Assembly: GCA_001303545.1 (NCBI GenBank)
Contig: LJUA01000009.1
Span: forward strand, 1-28,889
Length of the DNA: 28,889 nt
Reading direction: 5' to 3'
DNA from: Dehalococcoidia bacterium SM23_28_2
Lineage (GTDB): Bacteria; Chloroflexota; Dehalococcoidia; SM23-28-2
The notes under the pieces were generated by a model. That model was given only the letters and a program-made list of their open reading frames with translations. It was not told the DNA's origin and ran no database searches. Below, piece by piece: positions 21,306 through 28,889 of the stretch. The translations under genes were made by a program, and so were the position numbers. How positions within the stretch are numbered: the stretch's first letter is position 1; each line of letters starts with the position of its first letter.

Positions 21306-22641
21306 CGACCTCCATCCCCAGTCGGCCCAGCTCTACCAGCGGGCCCTCCGGGTGTTTCCCAGCGGGGTCACTCACGATGTCCGCTTTCTGGTGCCTTTCC
21401 CTCTGTACGTTCAACGAGCACAGGGCTGCCGCAAGTGGGACGTGGATGGCAACGAGATCATCGACTATGTCATGGGCCATGGGGCTCTCATGCTAGGACA
21501 CAGCCATCCGCTGCTGGTGGAGGCGGTGAATAGCCAGATCGCGAAGGGCACCCACTACGGCGCTTGCCACGAGCTGGAGCTGGCCTGGGGGAGCTGGGTG
21601 CAGCGTCTTGTCCCCTCGGCGGAGAGAGTACGCTTCACCAACTCCGGCACGGAAGCCACCCTGATGGCCATTCGGCTGGCGCGGGCCTACACCGGCCGCG
21701 ATAAGATCCTGAGGTTCAACTATCACTTCCACGGCTGGCACGACAACATCGTGGGCGCCCGCTACGGCGAGTCGGAGGTACCGCGGGCCGCCGGTGTGCC
21801 AACGGCTACCATGGCCAATCAGGTGACCATCCCCCATAACGATATCGCTCTGGTAGAGCGCACGCTGGCCGAGGATCGCAACATCGCCGCCATCATCCTC
21901 GAGCCGAGCGGTGCCTCCTGGGGCACCCTGCCCCTGGTCAGCGGCTTCCTGGCCGAGCTGCGGGAGGTCAGTCAGCGCCACGAGGTCTTGCTCATTTTCG
22001 ATGAGGTAGTGACGGGCTTCCGCCTCTCGACGGGGGGTGCCCAGAAGCTCTACGGCGTCACGCCTGACCTTACCTGCCTGGCCAAGATCCTGGGCGGCGG
22101 CCTGCCCGGCGGGGCGGTGGCCGGCCGCCACGACATTTTGTCCCTCATCGAGTTCACCCAGGACATGGACTGGAACGTCTCCCGTCGGGTCTTCCATCCC
22201 GGCACCTTCAATGCCAACCCTCTATCGGCGGCCGCGGGGGTTGCCATGCTCTCCCACATCGCCGATGGCGAGCCGCAGGCTCACGCCGACGCCATGGCCC
22301 GGCGACTGGTGCCGGCGATGAACCAGGCGCTGGCGAGGAGGGAGATTCCCGGTTGCGTCTATGGCCTCTCCTCCCTGTTCCACATCGTGCTGGGCAAGGA
22401 TTGCCCCCGGCCGAGGGACGGAATCGGGTGGCCCTGGGATGCTGCCAATGGCGCTCCGCCTCCCCGCACGGATCTGCTCGTAGCGCTGACTCTCAAACAG
22501 GGTTGCCTCAATAACGGCATCGACCTCATGGGCTTCGACGGCGGAATCATCTCTGCCGTCCACCAGCCGGCGGACATCGACGCCACCATCGAGGCCTTCG
22601 ACAAGACCCTGGCGCAGATGCAGGAGGAAGGCATTCTCTAG
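21280..22641 (+). CDS. Class III PLP aminotransferase (glutamate-1-semialdehyde aminomutase-like)
   Basis: A 453-residue fold-type I PLP enzyme. The phosphate-binding SGTEA is at 122-126, HFHGWHD at 149-155, the pyridine-contacting D241 in IFDEV, and the Schiff-base K269 in CLAKILGGGLPGG. The order and FHPGTFNANPLS segment match the glutamate-1-semialdehyde 2,1-aminomutase group, but association with a dehydrogenase and transporter rather than haem genes argues for catabolism of another amino compound. The start is GTG with GGAAGGAAG upstream, inside the end of the preceding gene. The MFS gene begins nine bases after its stop. Confidence 0.88.
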   Translation: MTSISESYSDLHPQSAQLYQRALRVFPSGVTHDVRFLVPFPLYVQRAQGCRKWDVDGNEIIDYVMGHGALMLGHSHPLLVEAVNSQIAKGTHYGACHELELAWGSWVQRLVPSAERVRFTNSGTEATLMAIRLARAYTGRDKILRFNYHFHGWHDNIVGARYGESEVPRAAGVPTATMANQVTIPHNDIALVERTLAEDRNIAAIILEPSGASWGTLPLVSGFLAELREVSQRHEVLLIFDEVVTGFRLSTGGAQKLYGVTPDLTCLAKILGGGLPGGAVAGRHDILSLIEFTQDMDWNVSRRVFHPGTFNANPLSAAAGVAMLSHIADGEPQAHADAMARRLVPAMNQALARREIPGCVYGLSSLFHIVLGKDCPRPRDGIGWPWDAANGAPPPRTDLLVALTLKQGCLNNGIDLMGFDGGIISAVHQPADIDATIEAFDKTLAQMQEEGIL

Positions 22642-22650
22642 CCGAGCGCT

Positions 22651-23856
22651 GTGACTTCCGCCGAACGCCGCATCGTCGCCTACACATCCGCTGCTCACGG
22701 ACTCATCCACATCCTGGAGTGGACATACGCTGCTCTGCTGATAAAGATCGGCGACGAGTTCGGCCTAGGCTTCTTCGTTCTCGGCGCCGTGGGCAACGTT
22801 TTTGCCTACACCTTCGGCTTTGGCGCCCTGCCCTCCGGCGTGCTGACCGACCGTCTTGGCTCGCAGCGGGTTCTCTACATTTGCCTTCTCGGCAGCGGCC
22901 TCGGCGCTGTGCTTGTAGGCCTCTCTCAGACATCTCTCATGCTGGGTATCGCCCTGGCCCTGATGGGCCTGATGATGGGGCTCTACCATCCGGCAGGGGT
23001 CGCCCTTATCGCTCACAGGGTTCGCCAGCGGGGGATGGCCCTCGGTTTGCACGGCGTCTTCGGCAACCTGGGCGTGGCGGTCACGCCCCTGCTGGCAGGC
23101 GGTTTAGCCTTCGCCTTTGGCTGGCGCTGGGCCTATTTCTTTCTGGCCGGTGTGACCATCGCTCTGGGACTCTTCCTGCGGTCCGTCAGCCTGGGCAGCG
23201 AATCTGAGCAGGCAGAGGCCGAACCTGCACCTGCTCAGGCCCCGCGGGCGGTCGGGAGTTCGCTTCTGCCCCTGATGCTGATCTACGTCGTTTACGTGCT
23301 CAACGGCTTTGTCTACAGTGGCAGCCGTACGTTCCTGCCTACTCACATAAGCTCGGAATCGAGCGAGACCATCGGCGATTCGCTGGCCACGTCAGCCCTG
23401 CTCATGGGGGCCGTGGGACAGTACATAGGCGGTTCTCTGTCTCAGCGCTTTCCCTTAGAGCGCCTGGCGCCTTTGATGACGGTGATGGTGGTGCCTTGCC
23501 TTGTAGCCATGGGATCCACAGGTGGGGCACCCCTGGTGGTGGCCTCCGGTGGCTTTGTCCTCTTCAGCTTTGGCGGCCAGCCCATATACAACGGCCTCAT
23601 CGCCGAGTATACGCCTGGCCGTCTTTTGGGCCGCAGCTACGGGATCTCCTTTTTCGCCGCCTTTGGGCTGGCCTCGGTGGGCTCCACCTATGCCGGCTTC
23701 TTTGCCGGCAGATGGGATAGCACGTCGGCGGTGTTCATGGCCCTTGCCCCCTTCGCTGCGATGGCATCCCTCTTGGGTGGCGGCCTGTGGCTCATCTGGC
23801 GGCGCCGGCCCAAGCTCCAGGAAGCGGCGCAGAGGCAACCGCCGCCGTCTCTGTAA
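22651..23856 (+). CDS. Major facilitator superfamily transporter
   Basis: A 401-residue transporter with about 12 hydrophobic segments split by a charged, Glu/Ala/Pro-rich central loop near 185-205. The first-half loop LTDRLGSQRVL between helices 2 and 3 is the MFS motif A, and GLYHPAG near 110-116 is typical of Fsr/fosmidomycin-resistance-like members. The substrate is unknown; as third gene of the run it may import or export the compound handled by the two enzymes. GTG start, nine bases after the aminotransferase stop. Confidence 0.88.
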   Translation: MTSAERRIVAYTSAAHGLIHILEWTYAALLIKIGDEFGLGFFVLGAVGNVFAYTFGFGALPSGVLTDRLGSQRVLYICLLGSGLGAVLVGLSQTSLMLGIALALMGLMMGLYHPAGVALIAHRVRQRGMALGLHGVFGNLGVAVTPLLAGGLAFAFGWRWAYFFLAGVTIALGLFLRSVSLGSESEQAEAEPAPAQAPRAVGSSLLPLMLIYVVYVLNGFVYSGSRTFLPTHISSESSETIGDSLATSALLMGAVGQYIGGSLSQRFPLERLAPLMTVMVVPCLVAMGSTGGAPLVVASGGFVLFSFGGQPIYNGLIAEYTPGRLLGRSYGISFFAAFGLASVGSTYAGFFAGRWDSTSAVFMALAPFAAMASLLGGGLWLIWRRRPKLQEAAQRQPPPSL

Positions 23857-23874
23857 TGAGGGCTTTCATGGCTT

Positions 23875-23903
23875 TTGCAGGCCAAATAGTGTTACATTAT
23901 TGT
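23875..23903 (+). promoter_or_regulatory. Possible promoter of the sigma/anti-sigma fusion gene
   Basis: TTGCAG (23875-23880), 17 bases, TATTGT (23898-23903) lie 20-50 bases before the ATG at 23926, in a locally AT-rich spot. The match is modest. Confidence 0.35.
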
Positions 23904-23925
23904 GCTTTCGATCGTCTAATGGTCG

Positions 23926-25125
23926 ATGGCACGAGTGGCGTACATGACAAGCAATAGCGAAGCTCAGCAGGCTGGCCTGGAGCGGGCTGACGTGCGCCAG
24001 AAGGTGTTGCAGGCGGTCGGCTGCTTGCCCGAACGTCAGCGACGCCTTCTCCTCCTGCGCGAGCTGGAGGGCTTGAGCTATGTCCAGATCGGGGAGGCGA
24101 TGGGCATCTCTCCCAGCAACGTGGGGAAGCTGCTCCATCGGGCACGCCTGAGGTTCCGGCAAGCCTACTCCAGGCAGGTAGCGGGGAGAGAGACCAAGGA
24201 GAAATGTCGACGCCTGGGACATCTGCTTTCCGTCCTTCATGATGGCGAGCTGCTCGCCCCGGAGCAACGGCAGGTAGTTGAACACCTATCTGAATGTCCA
24301 GACTGCTGCAGGATGCAGGAAAAGCTCGCTTCGACCTCCGAACTTCTGGCTACCCTGGTGCCTACACCGGCTCCGCCCGGACTGGCCGACAGGATCCTGG
24401 CCCGAACAGGCACCAGCGGGATATCGCTTGCAGCCGGCGGCGGCACGATCTGGAAACTTCCGATCATGCTACTGGCCGGTGTCGGGTTCATCGGAGCTGT
24501 GGTAGCGGTGGTGATCTTCCTATGGCAGGACTCGGGGTCTCCCGGTTCGATGGTTCTGCCCCTGACGTCCAGCCCTACGTCTACTCCAACTGCCACTCCC
24601 ACGACCACCGCTGACGCCAGCCCGACGACGTCGCCTTCTGAGCTTCCGGTTCTCACCCCAGCAGTAACGCCCATCCCCGAGGAGACGCTCACGCCCACGC
24701 CGAGCCCCACGGCGACTGCCTCGCCCTCGCCCACACCGAGTCCAACCCCCACCCCTGCAGCCACCCCCACGCCCAGTCCCACCCCATCGCCCATACCTAC
24801 CCCTACTCCATCGCCTACGCCTGTGCCTGGGCCGGGGGGCATTCAGGGCATGGTTACCTGCCAGGGTCAGGCGATAAGCGGCGCCCAGGTGACCGTCTCT
24901 GGCCCGCTTCCGCAGATGGGGCAGGTCTGGTCTGGCCAGACGGGAGGGGACGGATCGTTCAGTACAGGATTCACCCTGGATGCCGGTTCCTACGTTGTCG
25001 ACGTCCACGTTGTCGACGTCATCGAGCGTCGCCCCAGCTATGGCAGCATGCGTGTGAGCGTGCCCGCCGATGACTATGCGAGCCTGTCCGCCCAGTGCAT
25101 CGCCCTTATACCTGGTAGCCACTAG
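23926..25125 (+). CDS. Fusion: sigma-70 region 4 HTH, zinc anti-sigma domain, membrane helix, Thr/Pro stalk, external domain
   Basis: A 399-residue multi-domain protein. Residues 22-82 are an ECF sigma region 4 (LPERQRRLLLLRELEGLSY, then the helix-turn-helix IGEAMGISPSNVGKLLHRAR). Residues 94-128 are an anti-sigma zinc finger (zf-HC2: C94, H120-x3-C124-x2-C127). A membrane helix follows at 178-200, then a Ser/Thr/Pro-rich stalk (208-304) and a C-terminal beta domain (305-399; GMVTCQGQAISGAQVTVSG and DGSFSTG, as in carboxypeptidase-regulatory-like folds). Sigma region 2 is absent and there is no room for it upstream, so it cannot act as an ordinary sigma factor. An ATG at 23944 is an alternative start; neither has a clear ribosome site. 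Confidence 0.85.
   Translation: MARVAYMTSNSEAQQAGLERADVRQKVLQAVGCLPERQRRLLLLRELEGLSYVQIGEAMGISPSNVGKLLHRARLRFRQAYSRQVAGRETKEKCRRLGHLLSVLHDGELLAPEQRQVVEHLSECPDCCRMQEKLASTSELLATLVPTPAPPGLADRILARTGTSGISLAAGGGTIWKLPIMLLAGVGFIGAVVAVVIFLWQDSGSPGSMVLPLTSSPTSTPTATPTTTADASPTTSPSELPVLTPAVTPIPEETLTPTPSPTATASPSPTPSPTPTPAATPTPSPTPSPIPTPTPSPTPVPGPGGIQGMVTCQGQAISGAQVTVSGPLPQMGQVWSGQTGGDGSFSTGFTLDAGSYVVDVHVVDVIERRPSYGSMRVSVPADDYASLSAQCIALIPGSH
24547..24838 (+). repeat. Low-complexity Thr/Pro/Ser coding repeat
   Basis: Degenerate repetition of ACN-CCN and AGY-CCN codons encodes the TPSPTP-type stalk of the fusion protein. Such tracts expand and contract by slippage. A separate 15-base tandem duplication (24994-25008 and 25009-25023) encodes VVDVH-VVDVI in the external domain. 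Confidence 0.8.
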
Positions 25126-25406
25126 GAGAGCAATTGCGCGGGGCCCGAATGGCGAGGGCAGCGAGCGGCGTAAGGGCTAGCGTAGCCCAGACTCGCGACT
25201 CAGGTTGGCGTGGGCTTCAGAGAGAAGCGCGATAACCACCGGCTAAAGCCACGCTTCTCACGTGGCAGCACTGTGAACCAGTATAGCCTGACGCCCCTGT
25301 AACGCCTGTCATCCGTCCACGTCTCTTGTATCGAGACCCTCAATTATTAGCGCGGGGCAGAGAGGGGTTTGTCCTGCTTAATGCCTGAAGGCAGGAGGCT
25401 ACAAGG
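25126..25406. other. 281-base intergenic spacer rich in inverted repeats
   Basis: I see no gene. Three palindromic elements are present: GGGCTA/TAGCCC (25174-25188), a perfect 8-bp GAGAAGCG/CGCTTCTC pair (25222-25229 and 25252-25259) whose loop contains the self-complementary GGCTAAAGCC (25241-25250), and TGCCT/AGGCA (25382-25393) directly before the AGGAGG of the next gene. It could be a terminator-plus-leader, a REP-like element or a small structured RNA. Confidence 0.5.
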
Positions 25407-26888
25407 GTGGAACTCTACAACGACGGCAATCAAGATGAGAAGTTTTTCCCCATCGGCGAGGATAATAAGGGGGCTGTTCCTTCTCCCTCACCGTGGCCAG
25501 ACGATGTGCCCGACAATCAGGGGGCCTTGCAGCAGACGGCAATGGTCGAGGAAGAGGTGGAGATACCCTTCTCCCCTCCACAGCCGCGGACGTTGACTGA
25601 CACTGGCCTATCGCTTGCCTTTCTCACTGACCTTGCCCTGAAGACTATCTACTACGCGGGAACACCCTCGGCCGCTCACTTGACTGAGAGAATGGCCCTG
25701 GCGCCCGCCATCGTGCAGCAAATCTTGGCAGTGCTCTCTGAGGATCACCTTTGCGAAGTGACCGGCTCCAGCAACATAATGGCCGGCAACTATCGCTACC
25801 GTCTCACAGCGACGGGGATCAGCAGAGTCAAGGATGCCCTGGAGAGGTCTCGCTACGCTGGCCCGGCGCCGGTGACTATTGACCACTACATCGAGGTGAT
25901 GGAGCACCAGCGCGAACAGAGGCCGGAACTATCGAAGCAGACCATCGAGGAGGCCCTGTCGGAGTTGGTCCTGGCTCCGGAGGCGGCCGACTCCCTGGCG
26001 CGAACCCTTCACTCCGGCCGTTGCGCTCTGCTGTATGGCCCCTCGGGCAACGGCAAGACGGTGCTCCTGGAGGCGCTTGCCCGCCATCTGGAGGGCCAGG
26101 TACTCGTTCCCTACGCCATATATGCTTACGGCCACATCATCCGTGTCTTCGACTCCACCGTGCACGTTCCCGTTCGGGGGAGAGGGAAGCTTGGGCTGCC
26201 TATCCAGAATTCCGAGGAGTCCGAGAATGCGCCCAAGAGCGACGAGCGCTGGGTCGTCGTTCGCAGGCCAGCGGTGATAGTGGGCGGCGAACTGGGGGAG
26301 GAGTCCCTTGAGTTGGCTTATGACCCGGTGTCCCGTTTCTACCAGTCGCCGTCTCACCTCAAGGCTCAGGGGGGCATGCTGGCGGTGGACGACTTCGGCC
26401 GTCAGAGGATCCGACCCGAGGACCTCCTCAGCCGATGGCTAACCCCTCTGGAGCGAGGCTGGTACAGCGTCACTTTCCACACTGGGGAAAAGGTCTCGGT
26501 GCCCTTTGACGTCCATCTCCTTTTCGCCACCAATCTCAAGGTAGAGCTCCTTCTCGATCAGCCCTTCCTGCGGCGCATCCTCTACAAGGTGGAGATTCCC
26601 AGTCCTGGCCCCGACGAGTTCAAGGAGATCCTGCGAAAGGCGTGCGAGGAGCGCTCTATGGCGGCCGTTGAGGAAACCCTGGACTACATCGTTCAGCGAC
26701 TGTACGGGAACGCTGCCGATAGACCGCGGGCCTCCTACGCTGGTGACATACTCGATATCGTTGTGGAGAGCGCCAAGTACGACGAAGCCGAGCCTGCCCT
26801 CAGCCCCGAAACGTTCGAAAAGGCCTATCGGCTATTCGTTCCGGGACGCGCAGAGAGCGCATCCGACATCGGATCCCACAAGGGCTAG
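25407..26888 (+). CDS. Winged-helix AAA+ ATPase
   Basis: A 493-residue cytoplasmic ATPase I do not assign to a named family. Residues 1-60 are Pro/Glu-rich and likely disordered. Residues about 65-150 look like a winged helix (LALKTIYYAGTPSAAHLTERM, VQQILAVLSEDHLCEV, YRYRLTATG). The AAA+ core follows: Walker A GPSGNGKT at 211-218, Walker B MLAVDDFG at 324-331, sensor 1 LLFATN with N376, and the FLRRI Arg pair at 389-390. The spacing between Walker A and B is long, with an insert containing strands around 245-315. The start is GTG with AGGAGG eight bases upstream. The role is unknown; it sits downstream of the sigma/anti-sigma fusion. Confidence 0.8.
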   Translation: MELYNDGNQDEKFFPIGEDNKGAVPSPSPWPDDVPDNQGALQQTAMVEEEVEIPFSPPQPRTLTDTGLSLAFLTDLALKTIYYAGTPSAAHLTERMALAPAIVQQILAVLSEDHLCEVTGSSNIMAGNYRYRLTATGISRVKDALERSRYAGPAPVTIDHYIEVMEHQREQRPELSKQTIEEALSELVLAPEAADSLARTLHSGRCALLYGPSGNGKTVLLEALARHLEGQVLVPYAIYAYGHIIRVFDSTVHVPVRGRGKLGLPIQNSEESENAPKSDERWVVVRRPAVIVGGELGEESLELAYDPVSRFYQSPSHLKAQGGMLAVDDFGRQRIRPEDLLSRWLTPLERGWYSVTFHTGEKVSVPFDVHLLFATNLKVELLLDQPFLRRILYKVEIPSPGPDEFKEILRKACEERSMAAVEETLDYIVQRLYGNAADRPRASYAGDILDIVVESAKYDEAEPALSPETFEKAYRLFVPGRAESASDIGSHKG

Positions 26889-26950
26889 GAGCCGCTGCCT
26901 GCCTGGCGACTCCCTGAGGCCCAGGCCTGGCGCAAGGGTCGCTGTTCCTA

Positions 26951-28081
26951 CTAGATGACGCGGCTGGGGTCGGCGGCCTCGTATTTCTTCAGCTTCTCCT
27001 CATCCAGCTCAATCCCTAGGCCTGGCTGCTGGGGCACCTTGATGTATCCCTCTTCGTCGAGGCGGAAGGGTTCCGTGAGCATGAAGTCCCGCGCCTCGGG
27101 CATCCAGTTGGGAGGGTCATAGGGAAACTCCAGATAGGGGCAGAGCTCCAGGGAGGCCGCAAAGTGGAGGTTGGCGGCAAAGCCGATGCCGTTGGTCCAG
27201 GTGTGGGGGGTGAGCGTCTTGCCGTGGGCCTGCACCATGGTGGCTATCTGGCGGCACTGGAAAAAGCCACCGGCGAAGGTGACATCCGGCTGGTAGACAT
27301 CGAAGCAGCCTTTCTCCAGGAAGATCCTGAACTCGTGCAGGCCCTGGTTCAGTTCGGCGCCGGCGATGCGCAGGTTCGCCTGGCGGCGCAGCTCGGCCAG
27401 ACCATCGTAGTCGTAGCAGTAGAGGGGTTCCTCCAGCCAGTAGACGCCTAGCTCCTCCATGGCCTTGGCCATCGATATGGCCGTGCGCAGGTCCCAGCGC
27501 TGAGGCGCTCGGTCGGGGGCAATGACCCAGCCGTAGTTGGCGTCCACCATGATATCCATGCTATCGCCCACTGCCTTGCGCACCGCCTCCAGTACTCGCA
27601 GGTCGTCCTTGGGGTTAGGGCGGTGGAAGCGTAGCTTCAGAGCGCGAAATCCCTCGTCGCGGAAGCGCTGGGCGTCCTCCACCCGCTGCTCGGGCGAACG
27701 CAGCTCGCCGGTGCTGGCGTAGGCCTTGAGGCGCTCCTGGCCGCCGCCCAGGAGCTTGTAGACAGGCTGGCCGGTGGCCTTGCCGATGAGGTCCCAGAGC
27801 GCCACCTCCAGCGGCCAGGGGCGGCCGAGGAAGAAGGCGAAGCTGCGCATGTTCTGGACGTGCTGCTCGATGGCAAAGGGGTCCTGCCCCAGAAGGAACA
27901 GCCGGGCGACGTCCAAGCGGGCGGGCGCGCCGCCAGCGCCGATGCCGGTTATTCCCTCGTCCGTGTGGATGAGGACTATGTGCGCGCGGTGATGGACAGT
28001 AGGCATGGGCTGCCAGGTGGACACGAAGGGCTGTTCCAGAGGGTATTCTAAGACCCGGATCTCGATGTCGGTGATCCTCAT
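26951..28081 (-). CDS. Enolase-superfamily enzyme (mandelate racemase/muconate lactonizing type, probable acid-sugar dehydratase)
   Basis: A 376-residue enzyme of the mandelate racemase subgroup, which abstract the alpha proton of a carboxylate using Mg2+. The N-terminal capping domain is followed by a barrel with K149-x-R151, metal ligands D180 (MVDANYG), a Glu in WLEEPL (216-220) and E243 (AGAELNQ), and the general base H293 in TPHTWTNGIG. The TPHTW motif is common in hydroxy-acid and aldonate dehydratases and racemases. ATG 28081 has AAGGAG seven bases upstream; a TTG at 28096 would overlap the CoA-transferase stop. The CoA-transferase gene precedes it by 11 bases, so the two form an operon. 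Confidence 0.87.
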   Translation of the reverse strand: MRITDIEIRVLEYPLEQPFVSTWQPMPTVHHRAHIVLIHTDEGITGIGAGGAPARLDVARLFLLGQDPFAIEQHVQNMRSFAFFLGRPWPLEVALWDLIGKATGQPVYKLLGGGQERLKAYASTGELRSPEQRVEDAQRFRDEGFRALKLRFHRPNPKDDLRVLEAVRKAVGDSMDIMVDANYGWVIAPDRAPQRWDLRTAISMAKAMEELGVYWLEEPLYCYDYDGLAELRRQANLRIAGAELNQGLHEFRIFLEKGCFDVYQPDVTFAGGFFQCRQIATMVQAHGKTLTPHTWTNGIGFAANLHFAASLELCPYLEFPYDPPNWMPEARDFMLTEPFRLDEEGYIKVPQQPGLGIELDEEKLKKYEAADPSRVI

Positions 28082-28092
28082 CGTTGACTCCT

Positions 28093-28889
28093 TCAAGGGC
28101 CTGGGCCGACGATCACGCCCGCCGTTGTCAGCTCGGCCAGTTCCTCCTCCGAGAGGCCCAGCAGAGTCGATAGCACTTCGTGGGTGTGCTGCCCCAGCGC
28201 CGGCGGCGGCCCTTTGATGCCGCCCGGCGTGCGTGAGAGCTTGACAGGCGTATCGGGAAGCTTCATGCGGCCAATGCGGGGGTGCTCCACCTCCACCAGC
28301 ATGCGGCGGGCCAGCACCTGGGGGTGCTCGGCGGCCTGGGCGATGTTATTCAGCGTCCCGCAGGGCAGGCCGATGGCGTCGAACTCTCGCAGCCATTCGC
28401 TGGCGGTCTTCTGGCGCAGGGCCTCGTTGAGTATGGGCTCCAGTTCGGCGTGGTGCTCAGTGCGCAGAGGGCCGGTGTCGAAGCGTGGGTCATCGATCAG
28501 GTCGATCCGGCCGATGGTAGCGCAGAAGAGTTCCCACTGATTCTCCACTCCCCAGCTCAGGGCGAGGACTATCCAGCCGTCCTTGGTGGGGAAGGCCTGG
28601 AAGGGGGTAGCGATAGGATGACGGGTGCCGATACGTTTGGGCACCTCGCCGGTGGCGAAGTAACGCATGAAGGCGTTCTCCAGGATGGCGATCTGGCAGT
28701 CGAGCATGGCGATGTCCAGCATCTGGCCGCGGCCGCTCTTCTCGCGCTCCCGCAGGGCGGCCAGCACACCGATGGTGGTGTACAGGCCAGCGGCGATGTC
28801 GCCCAGGGAAATGCCAGGGCGCACCGGCGGGCCGTCGGGCTCGCCGGTGATGCTCATGATGCCACCCATTCCCTGGACCACAACGTCCA
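28093..28889 (-). CDS. Family III CoA-transferase (CaiB/BaiF), N-terminus outside the window
   Basis: The C-terminal ~265 residues of a family III acyl-CoA transferase, which moves CoA between carboxylic acids. The visible part starts at VVVQGMGGIMSITGEPDGPP, a standard segment ahead of the active site; GISLGDIAAGLYTTIGVLAAL carries the catalytic Asp (GD), and AIGLPCGTLNN and the LGQHTHEVL tail are typical. The frame is still open at the window edge, about 130 residues short of the usual start. Together with the downstream enolase-superfamily enzyme it suggests breakdown or interconversion of a hydroxy-acid via a CoA ester (inference). Confidence 0.92.
   Translation of the reverse strand, partial: DVVVQGMGGIMSITGEPDGPPVRPGISLGDIAAGLYTTIGVLAALREREKSGRGQMLDIAMLDCQIAILENAFMRYFATGEVPKRIGTRHPIATPFQAFPTKDGWIVLALSWGVENQWELFCATIGRIDLIDDPRFDTGPLRTEHHAELEPILNEALRQKTASEWLREFDAIGLPCGTLNNIAQAAEHPQVLARRMLVEVEHPRIGRMKLPDTPVKLSRTPGGIKGPPPALGQHTHEVLSTLLGLSEEELAELTTAGVIVGPGP

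Noticed and set aside
23857..23925. A possible sigma region 2 upstream of the fusion gene, lost by frameshift
   Set aside because: Only 69 bases separate the MFS stop from the ATG, and none of the three frames there resembles region 2.
24237..24842. A Gly/Val-rich minus-strand frame with repeated GVGVGVG
   Set aside because: It is the complement of the Thr/Pro stalk codons of the fusion gene and has no independent start signals.
25340..25350. AATTATTAG as a -10 for the ATPase gene with TTGTAT at 25326
   Set aside because: The spacing is only about 12-13 bases, too short for a sigma-70 promoter.
1..28889. Mobile elements, CRISPR arrays, phage or classical defence systems
   Set aside because: No transposase, integrase, Cas, restriction-modification or toxin-antitoxin gene, and no regularly spaced direct repeats were seen; the caspase-like and CPBP genes alone do not make a defence island.

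Overview
The window is a GC-rich (roughly 60%), densely packed stretch of bacterial chromosome with genes on both strands, mostly in runs of one to three. I see no integrase, transposase, phage gene, CRISPR array, rRNA or replication origin. The gene set (a C-x12-C SufR-like regulator beside Mrp, a lone Flp pilin, an HPRT with an extra N-terminal domain, a membrane-anchored sigma-4/anti-sigma fusion with a Thr-Pro-rich stalk, TreT plus OtsA/OtsB, class III CoA-transferase with an enolase-superfamily enzyme) and the dispersed repeat whose translations read PELVEG and RQAQDR suggest an environmental Chloroflexota bacterium, perhaps Dehalococcoidia-like. That assignment is inference from gene content only.

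Layout. 1-2.5 kb: mrp (Fe-S carrier ATPase) behind a SufR-like regulator on the minus strand, divergent from a small zinc-ribbon protein. 2.5-5 kb, plus strand: pyrD, a Flp-type pilin, tRNA-Pro(UGG), an SDR oxidoreductase and a damaged-looking TatA-type gene. 5-7.9 kb, minus strand: a membrane-anchored cyclophilin-like protein preceded by tRNA-Arg(CCG), then an ArsB/NhaD-type permease translationally coupled to a CBS-domain protein. 8-12.1 kb: a trehalose locus with otsA (+), otsB (-, overlapping otsA tail to tail), a cupin (-) and treT (+).

12.2-20 kb, mainly minus strand: a membrane-anchored caspase/CHAT-like protein with its own strong promoter; a DUF167 / alpha-beta hydrolase / FAD disulfide oxidoreductase run; a saccharopine-dehydrogenase-like enzyme; a macro-domain protein with a THEP1-type NTPase; a CPBP membrane protease; and a hypoxanthine phosphoribosyltransferase carrying an N-terminal nuclease-like domain. 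20.2-23.9 kb, plus strand: a three-gene run of diaminopentanoate-dehydrogenase-like enzyme, class III aminotransferase and MFS transporter behind a good sigma-70-type promoter, apparently an uncharacterised amino-acid pathway.

23.9-26.9 kb: a one-chain sigma region 4 / zinc anti-sigma / transmembrane / Thr-Pro stalk / extracellular domain protein, a 281-base spacer rich in inverted repeats, and a winged-helix AAA+ ATPase. 27-28.9 kb, minus strand: an enolase-superfamily dehydratase/racemase and a family III CoA-transferase that runs off the window end. The least conventional items are the sigma4/anti-sigma fusion, the nuclease-like/HPRT fusion, the caspase-like membrane protein, the TatA gene whose reading frame crosses its own terminator, and the cyclophilin gene whose membrane anchor is encoded upstream of any ATG/GTG/TTG start.
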